Shown one piece after another: positions 56,501 to 64,000 of a stretch of DNA of 64,000 bases. The DNA is from Anopheles merus (lineage: Eukaryota; Arthropoda; Insecta; Diptera; Culicidae). The first letter of the stretch is position 1. Each line of letters opens with the position of its first letter. The stretch is taken from contig NC_054082.1 of NCBI RefSeq assembly GCF_017562075.2, positions 48,710,347 to 48,774,346 of the forward strand, written 5' to 3'. The translations under genes were made by a program, and so were the position numbers. Below the pieces are notes generated by a model. The model was not told the origin of the DNA and searched no databases. It saw only the letters and a program-made list of their open reading frames with translations.

Positions 56501-59500
56501 CGGAATCGATTCCGTAAATTACAGCTCAACTTTAAATAAGCCATTCGCTACAAGTACCCATGCTCGGGACTGAGCCGGTCTGCGCGATCGGGGTTCGATC
56601 GGCACGGAAGAAGCGTGGCAAACGGCGAGGGGCAAAATAAATCGAAGAACTGCTGTCGAACACGCTTGGTGGGAAAAGATGAGAAAAGTAGCACATCCCG
56701 CTCGTTCCCATTTGTTGATGTTGTTTTTTTATGTATCCTCCCTGCAAGCGGGGTGGGACCGCGATACAAGAGGTGGGGTGGCTTTCGGTGGCCATCGCGG
56801 AACAGATCGATTGATTTTCTTCCATCTTCACGCTCGGTCCCTTTGGCCTCTGGTTTGTTGGCAGTGGCCTGTCGATCCTGCAGAACCATTGGACAAGCTT
56901 CTTGTTTATGCTTACGCTTCAATGTTCCCAACGTGCCCAAGTTCTCGCTCGGTTCTTGGGACCTAGGGGCTTACAGTTTCGGCTTTGTGTGCCGCCAGTG
57001 CTCTCGATAAGCTGCTCGGCAATTTTGCTCTTAAAGATGGCACAGAAACTTCAAATCGCTGATGCGCTGTGTCGTTACTCTGCCTTTCCCGGCCTCTGTC
57101 GGTGGAGCTCTGGTTGCAATAATCCGGCTGTCCGTGACGAGTTACGCTTAAGCTCCCATTAAGCCGCTCATCAGCGTGGCCAGCTGTAATAGCATCAGGC
57201 AGGCAGGCAACGCCGTGTGTGTGTGTGTGCGTGTGGCGCCGAGAGCACACGTGATTGTGGCAAAGGAAGTTGTAAGAAGCAGAAGCTCTCCGTGGTGCTG
57301 CCGTAGATGCCCGTGGTAATTAGCAATAAATTTGAAAGGGCGAATTAAGCAACGATTGCTCAAGACATTTATCCCGGGCTGGATAGAAAGGGGCATTTCG
57401 ATGGAACGTGGTAGGGATTACATGAGGGCGGTAGAAAGGAACATAATCGGCGGGTTGCTCCGAAAAGGGACACGGTGCATTAAATGATCCCATGCGTTTC
57501 GTTTGACAGAGTTACTGTCCCCGAACAACGGGTCGAACTAGTCGGCTCGAGCCAAAGAAATGAATTGGAAACGCGCGCCTGCACAGATGCGGGTTGCCGA
57601 GTGCATAATGACACTAATGCAATTCCACTCACCCACAGTCACGATGTGTCGTTGTGTCGTAGAACGGAGGACGGGGAAAAAGGGCATCGCCAATCCGCGA
57701 TTGCAATTGTACGATGGGAGAGGTTGCGCGACCTACTCGAAGCTTGTTGTACCTGGTAGATTAAGCTTTGCCGTTTCCTACGGGAGCGTGGTTGCACACA
57801 AATGGTTTGCAATGCTTTTTTGAGTTATTGCAATTCCAGCACCAACCCTCCACGTACACAATGCACTTGAGCGTAGCTGTTTTCAGCGAGGCTTGGCTTG
57901 TGTTTTCCAAAAATGAAATCGAAACAAGGCACTTTATTTATGTTTGGGTTGGTTTTGGACTGCCCCGGCAGGGGGGCTGGATTGTTCGGACGAACGTCAG
58001 GATCGAACCGTGTAGATCCGCAATATAAATTGTAAACAGCGCATACTTGAGCACACCGCGGTACTCTGTACAGGATGGGGAAGGGACGATCGGAACGATC
58101 TTTCAACACGCAGCGGGAGCTCTGTCAGAGTCGCAACATTGCCCTAGTTAGTGATTATGGTTGATTGGTAAGGAATTGGATATGTTTTAGTTGGCTTTCT
58201 ATTTGCCTTAAAATGTCAAGCCATACCTACCGTGCGGTTTGGATTGTTTATTTGTTGTTTTCGTTTACGTTTTCCTATCGAACTCCCTGCGAGAAGCAAT
58301 ATTGTTGGAGTGGCAATGGAAAGAAACAGAAACTTATTTACGTTTAGCAAAAGTGTGGTTAACGTTACTGTGTTATCTTGTGATGTTATGTTTGCTTTTG
58401 ATTCTTACTTCGCGAGATTCGTTTTTATGATTATTGTTTATAACGGATATTATGGTTATTGTGGCGTAATTATCTATTAACATGTTTATACTTTCAAAGT
58501 AATATACAGTTGGACTATATTCATAATACCATACTACGCTATATCTAGCATTCTATGTTACAAATTTATTATGATAAACCAATTTCTCATTGCTATTGGA
58601 AAATCTTTCATCAAACCGATAAATAAGAATGAAAAATATGTAATTTCACCTTAACACCTGTGCCCGCGCCACCTTTCACTGAATCTTGTAGCATATTTCA
58701 CTTTCTCTTCGGGTTGAGAATGTTTCCTCACTTCAATTCCTACTGCAACGAAGCTACAAACCGTTCCAAAATGCTTGGCTTCGCCGCGATGTGATATATT
58801 TCCTTCGCTCGGTAATGTAAACTCCATGCCGCCGCTCCCGTGTACCCCATTTCACTCCATTCCAGGGGCTCATTAATTTTATTAATTACAATTTAAATTA
58901 TAAAACAAAGCACCCCAGCTCCACTGGGCCGGGTATCGGGTTTTTATATTCCACCCGCTATCCACGCAGTCGCACGTTTTTAATGTTCTCCAGCAACAAG
59001 GAGCAACGTGCAGGGGCAAGGGCTACGAAATGCTTTCACTAATCTCGAAGAGGAATTATTCCCTGCTTTTACCCACCTTCGGCTATCTCGGAGAGTGGTA
59101 CGGCGCATAAAGTGTGTTATTGTTGAGATCGTGCTTTTAAGAAATGGCAAAGGATAGCGTACGTGACGGTAAATTGTCGAGGGAGCAGCCGGTCCTTATC
59201 TTTGGAATGTTTTTATCGAGCACTTCCTTCATTTGCTCGCATTTCACAGTGCAGTCTGTGTGTCGCTAGGGAGTGTTTGGTCCTGTTGCCAATTCCCTCA
59301 CCTTTGGCGTGCGCCGCTGTGCATTACATTTATAGGAACGCAACTTCCTGTTGCCTTCACCCTTTTCCCGAGAACGAAAGGATTGGTGTGTGGGTTTCGT
59401 GATAAGATGCGTTCCGTTTCGCACTTTGACGATAATGAAGCATCGAGCGTAATTGGGAAGGCTGTGCTGCAATGAAAACCGACCGGAAATGAATGGTAAT

Positions 59501-62500
59501 GCGTTAAAGGAGCAATCATAGGGGCTAGGGAGAGGATGTCCCGAAACGCATAGCCGGTGGAAGATAAGAGTAATTATTTTGCTTCGATTCGCAATACTTC
59601 AACCGGTAGTAGGAACCGTCTTATCGTCTCAAGAACCGGTGCACCGATCGGTCTCATTAATTGGAATCTCTGATGAAAGATTCATGCTACCGATGCACAG
59701 GCGGGAAGAAAATGATCCAATTTAATGAATCTAAACCCGATGCACACAGATCGGCATATAATCCCCAGTTACCGTAAGGCGCTCCACGCAATATCCAAGA
59801 AAACAGAACCATAATAAAGTACGGATGCATGAGTGGCATAGTAATTGCTATGCAAATTGTGGAACACTGCCACTCTAATTGACCTGCAGGCGTGCTGCTG
59901 GCTTCTCCATGAGCAAATGCATACCTCGGGGCGAAGTAGAATACGAAAAAATAGCCACCACCGTTAAGATCCACTACAACAATAAGCAGAGTACATCGTC
60001 ACAGCCCCAACCGTAACATGATGTGGGTAGGTGTGATTGATTGACGCTTCAATCGTTGCTTCAGTTCGGTGTTGTCAGCTTTTTAGCAATCTGCTTCTTA
60101 AACAAAACAAAAAAACGGTTCAGCCAGGCCAGAGCGGCACATCGTCACTGCAGACTTCCCGGTGGGAGTTTTTAGGACAGAGCAGTTGCATATTTCATAA
60201 CAAGCGAAGAGAAAATTTACATTTCTCAGGACCAAACGGCGCTCTGTGGCGTTGGGCGGAAAAAGTGGGCGAAAAGCTATAACGAAAAAGAACACATCTT
60301 AAAAGGGAATGGCGCTACTGTGAGTTTCTTCGTTTCGGGTTTTAGATGTTTCAGCATCCGATTGCTGCGCCACGTGCAGCAGAAGTTTGTCTTTTGGGGT
60401 TTTGTAATTTTTGTTTTGCATTCCAGCTTACGAGTGGGAAAGAAAAACCTTCCTCGTTTGCTTGATTCGCTTATCTTAGCCAGTGGTTTCCCTTTTGTCT
60501 CGGAAGTAATGTTAGCTTTCGGGCGCTTGGAAATAATTTTTCGATGGCTGTTTCTTTACTCCACCTACCTGCCTTTGCTCCATAAACGTGTGGGACACCA
60601 TCGCCCGAGAAAAGAAAAATCATTCTTATTCATTCCCTCACATTCCCGGCGTGCAATTTCCTTTGTGCTGTTATATATTTTGGGTCTGTCGGTAGTTTTT
60701 TTGACACCAAACCGACGAATATTTTCACCAATATTCTGACTTTGAGGCTTTCTGGACAGTACAGAAACCAGGTATCAGAACCACATAATTCACTTCATTG
60801 CTAGGCTACTCTATAGCTACGTTTCTGCAAAAAAAATCATGTTGATGTATTTGAAAATCTTGAAAAACCAAATACTTTAACTATTGGAGTGAATTTTACA
60901 ATATCGACTAGAAGTCGGATAGTCTCTTCCTAAAAAATGGCGGATATCGTGTTTTGTTTTGTACATAAATTTGCAGATATTAGAAAAAAATTTATTGTTT
61001 TTTTTTCAAAACGATCTTGTTTGCATGATATGCATGCTTTTTTATTTTTATTTTATTTCAATGCAACAAAAGAACCATAGCGTTCTATTCTTGTTAACCG
61101 GTTCATTAATTATTTCACGTGAACTGAATGAACTGTATGGTTCTGGTTCAATTCATACACCTCTAAACTGAAGGTATGAGTATATATCATGAATTGCTTT
61201 TTTGTGTATTTTTATTTCCATGTTTTCTTAATTTCACATACAGGGTTTTCCAAGTTACTTTCTAATGTAAATATTGATTTTCACCGCGTGCAAGAAGTTA
61301 TTCCACATCACTACACCATAATAATTTTTAATTTCTTCAGCATGACTTTTAACACTTAAATGATTCCTTTAAAAATATTACTATGGCAAAACATCAAGAA
61401 CTGTTCCATTTCCATTTTCGCCTCCTTGTGCTTCCCGTAACTAAAATAGCTTTGCAACAAAAGGGCGTTCTTTTTGCATCCACATATTGTGTTATTGCTT
61501 TATTCTGAGCGTTTCCCATTGCAGAGCTACTTCAAGAATGCCAACTTTTGTCTACGATGTCGCGAGACCAACGCCAACCATGTCAAGTGTGGAGGATTTG
61601 CATAAAATCGAAGAAGAGTGCAGCTTGTTTTCGCACCAATCCCGCCGTGACTATTATTCTTTCTTTTTATATGCGACCGAAGCATTGGCAAAAGCAGAAC
61701 TTCTGTCGCCCGAAAGTCGATCGTTTGCTTGAGGACATAGCTAGGGCGTGTGTTTTTTTTGTTCACGGTCCCTCGGTTCGATCGGATCCGGATGTAGTCG
61801 TTCGTCGTCACGGTCTATTCATCTTTTCCGTTCGCTTCCAGACTTGCTTTCCGCCAAATCGGGTCGGCACTGTTTTGATTAATTGAAATTTGTGCTTATC
61901 TTTCGATGGCTCTGAAAGAACTCTCTTCGTCTTTCGTCTTACCCTACTGTCGTGGTTTGAACCCTAATAGGATGGAAGAATGGAATCTCGGTTCGCTTTG
62001 TTTTACCAGCATTTTGCCAAACGTTAAAGCGATCCTTGGTGCGGTGATTACTGGGAGAGGTTGAAAGATGATACCCGAGCCGACAGGGATATTCTCTCAA
62101 TGGCACAGGATGAATAATACAGCATCCAAATCCGCTCGATTGTTCTTGGAAGAAACGCCAGCACTCTGCCATGTATGGTTCAATCTTCCTTTGATGGGAG
62201 GATATTTTAAAGTAAAAAACCTGTTATCCTGCAGCTACGATGCTGTAAGGCGCGCAATGATTTGTGCCTTCCGACCGTGACTCGCCGAAAACGGAGCTTA
62301 TTTGACTGCTTGGTCTAGGTTTTAGCGCAAGAGAGAACTTCTATAGTGTCTTTCTTCTCTAAAAATCACGCAGAGGGAGAGTAGAAAGTACCACATATAA
62401 CACACCATCGCTGAAATTAGTGATGGTTGTAAAAACCGGTAACAAAATAGACCGTCGACCGTAGGACACCGACCTTCGGCTATTTGGAGCTCTGCCGACG

Positions 62501-64000
62501 GGTCGTATGCGGAAGGAAGCGGAAAGATGGACTATTTTTGAATAATACATGAGCGGAGAAGTATCATTCCCATCATGATGGTGTGTCCTTTGCCAATGGT
62601 GCCACGGTCATTTTGTCGTTCTCTTCTGGCGGAGGGAGTGAGATTTTCTGAAGGGAATACGCTGGAGATGGATTTCTACTTCTAGCGCTCTAGATTTTTG
62701 CAACCAAGCGCAGTGCTGGTGCAGATATTCCCAGGGCTTCTTGTGACATTCCCAGGAAGCTCTCCGAGTTTGTCCGTCTGAAGGAGCATACTTGCTGCAG
62801 GGATATACAGTTAGTGCACAAGAAATAAAAAGCGATGACCTAATCGTCTCACCGGTTGTTCTGTCGTCCTGATGATACAAATGAAAAGCAAACATAGCCA
62901 AGACATGTCATGCTGGTCAAACGGTGGCAGGTAAACATGGTTGCGAAAATGCTCGGCTCGTCTGTGTTTGTTGATGATGTTATTTCTATCGCCTGTCATC
63001 AGCCTGAGATCTTGGGTAGATGAGGTTCGGATGGACTTTGAATATTTCACCATTCCTTTCGGAAAGACTGCTGACTGTATCCATGCCGGTGTGTGTGTTG
63101 TTAGTTTCGTAATTGATACATCATTGACATGATTAATGCTCAGTTTACGTGCTAAAAACACAATATAAAATTGTAATAAAGTTGACATCCATACACACGT
63201 TTGTTTGTATATGAATGATGATTTTTGTCTTCTCGTAAACGTCACTTTTAGGAATAATATATTATTTGACGATAATAATAAATATGACGAGTTACGGTGG
63301 ATCAACGAACGGGCATTCAAATGTGGAATCAACCCCTGGAATGCGACTGGTTCCGAATTATACATATCGGCACGAGCGAGGTCTCTTCTCCTTATGCTCT
63401 TGGAACGACGAACTACCCAACGTCGGTTGTGCTACTTGCAGGTGCAGTTTTTGGTTGCGCTCGCAGAAATAAATTAACTCCTGATTGCTTTACCATTGGC
63501 ATTGCTTCTCCTTTTCGCTTGCATGCGCCAGTTTTTGGGCAGACGACGTGTAGCCGGGCATGAAAACCAACAAAATATGTAATAATGACGTTAATAATAA
63601 TGAACCAGTCCCGTTTATTTACCGGTTTGATGGGTAGTTTCTGGTTTCTCGATCACGGTCGGGGGGCCGATTATGTGTGCGGCTTGGTAGAACAGAGCGA
63701 CGGACCGTACTTTAAGCTGACTTGACGACGAAAGACGCTTTTCGTGGAGTGTGTGTACATGTGTGTGTGTGTGGTATTGAATATTCGCCAGTATTAGCAA
63801 CAACAAAAAACGCTGGAAGAGAAATGACCATTACGGTGATGTGATGAGCCGGCGTTGAGGTGGTCCCAGAGCCCGGTGATACCGACGGTGTTCTGTTTTT
63901 CTTCCTTGCTCCATCACCATCGACCACCCACATTAAAGTGAGATTACAGCCCGGCACGGTTATTGCTCCTCCATCGAAGGCAACGTATGCCATCGCTAGG
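53527..64000 (+). other. Large intron, last part, to the window end
   Basis: No exon with SASH-family features is visible, so the next coding exon presumably lies beyond 64000. AT-rich blocks are at 55300-55990, 58150-58700 and 60740-61500. The last contains TTCACGTGAA flanked by short inverted repeats (61101-61133) and TACAGGGTTTTCCAAG (61239-61254), which may be the end of a decayed element. A short GT run lies at 63752-63772. Open frames here show no recognisable domain. Confidence 0.55.
61101..61133. repeat. Small inverted repeat around a palindromic E-box
   Basis: GTTCATT (61101-61107) and AATGAAC (61127-61133) are inverted copies flanking the perfect 10-bp palindrome TTCACGTGAA (61114-61123), whose core CACGTG is the canonical E-box. 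More GTTCA/TGAAC words lie just downstream to about 61155. This may be a regulatory site or part of a fold-back element remnant. Confidence 0.5.

Noticed and set aside
61521..61602. Good acceptor (TTTCCCATTGCAG) followed by a 26-codon Cys-containing frame
   Set aside because: The frame stops after 26 codons with no donor before the stop, and the peptide could not be matched to any family.

Overview
The window looks like insect nuclear DNA, most likely from an Anopheles mosquito. It is dominated by non-coding sequence with CA/GT, TC and trinucleotide microsatellites, long A-rich and GT-rich 5' UTR-like stretches, a Drosophila-type Inr+DPE core promoter, and two related tRNA-derived SINE copies of a kind I associate with Anopheles gambiae. 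The genus is an inference from recalled repeat families and was not tested by any search. There are no operons, rRNAs, tRNA genes or CRISPR arrays.

Only one protein-coding exon can be supported with confidence. It is on the + strand at 17373-17744 and encodes 124 residues with an N-terminal SAM domain very like SAMD5, followed by a short motif like the one after the SAM region in the SASH/SLY adaptors (Drosophila candidate SKIP). It ends in a clean phase-0 splice donor. The rest of the window is best read as parts of the same gene: a core promoter near 266, a long candidate 5' UTR exon (about 266-3102, donor CAAG|GTAAGT), a roughly 12.7 kb 5' UTR intron, a second 5' UTR segment with a strong acceptor at 15782 (and possibly a small intron at 16720-16948), the coding start at 17373, and then an intron running from 17745 past the end of the window (more than 46 kb).

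The large intron holds the mobile DNA: a tRNA-derived SINE at 41400-41606 with intact A and B boxes, a GAA-rich tail and a perfect 15-bp target-site duplication, and an older antisense relative at about 46279-46470. It also holds several microsatellites. At 53520 a 48-base pyrimidine tract ends in TTAG directly abutting GTAAGT, the signature of a zero-nucleotide (recursive) splice site, which would suit so long an intron. Most of the remaining open reading frames (up to 255 codons) lack a proper ATG, sit in repeats or show no protein-like features, and are treated as chance. Three small ORFs are listed at low confidence because something beyond length draws attention: 755-991, 35731-35934 and 43188-43514.
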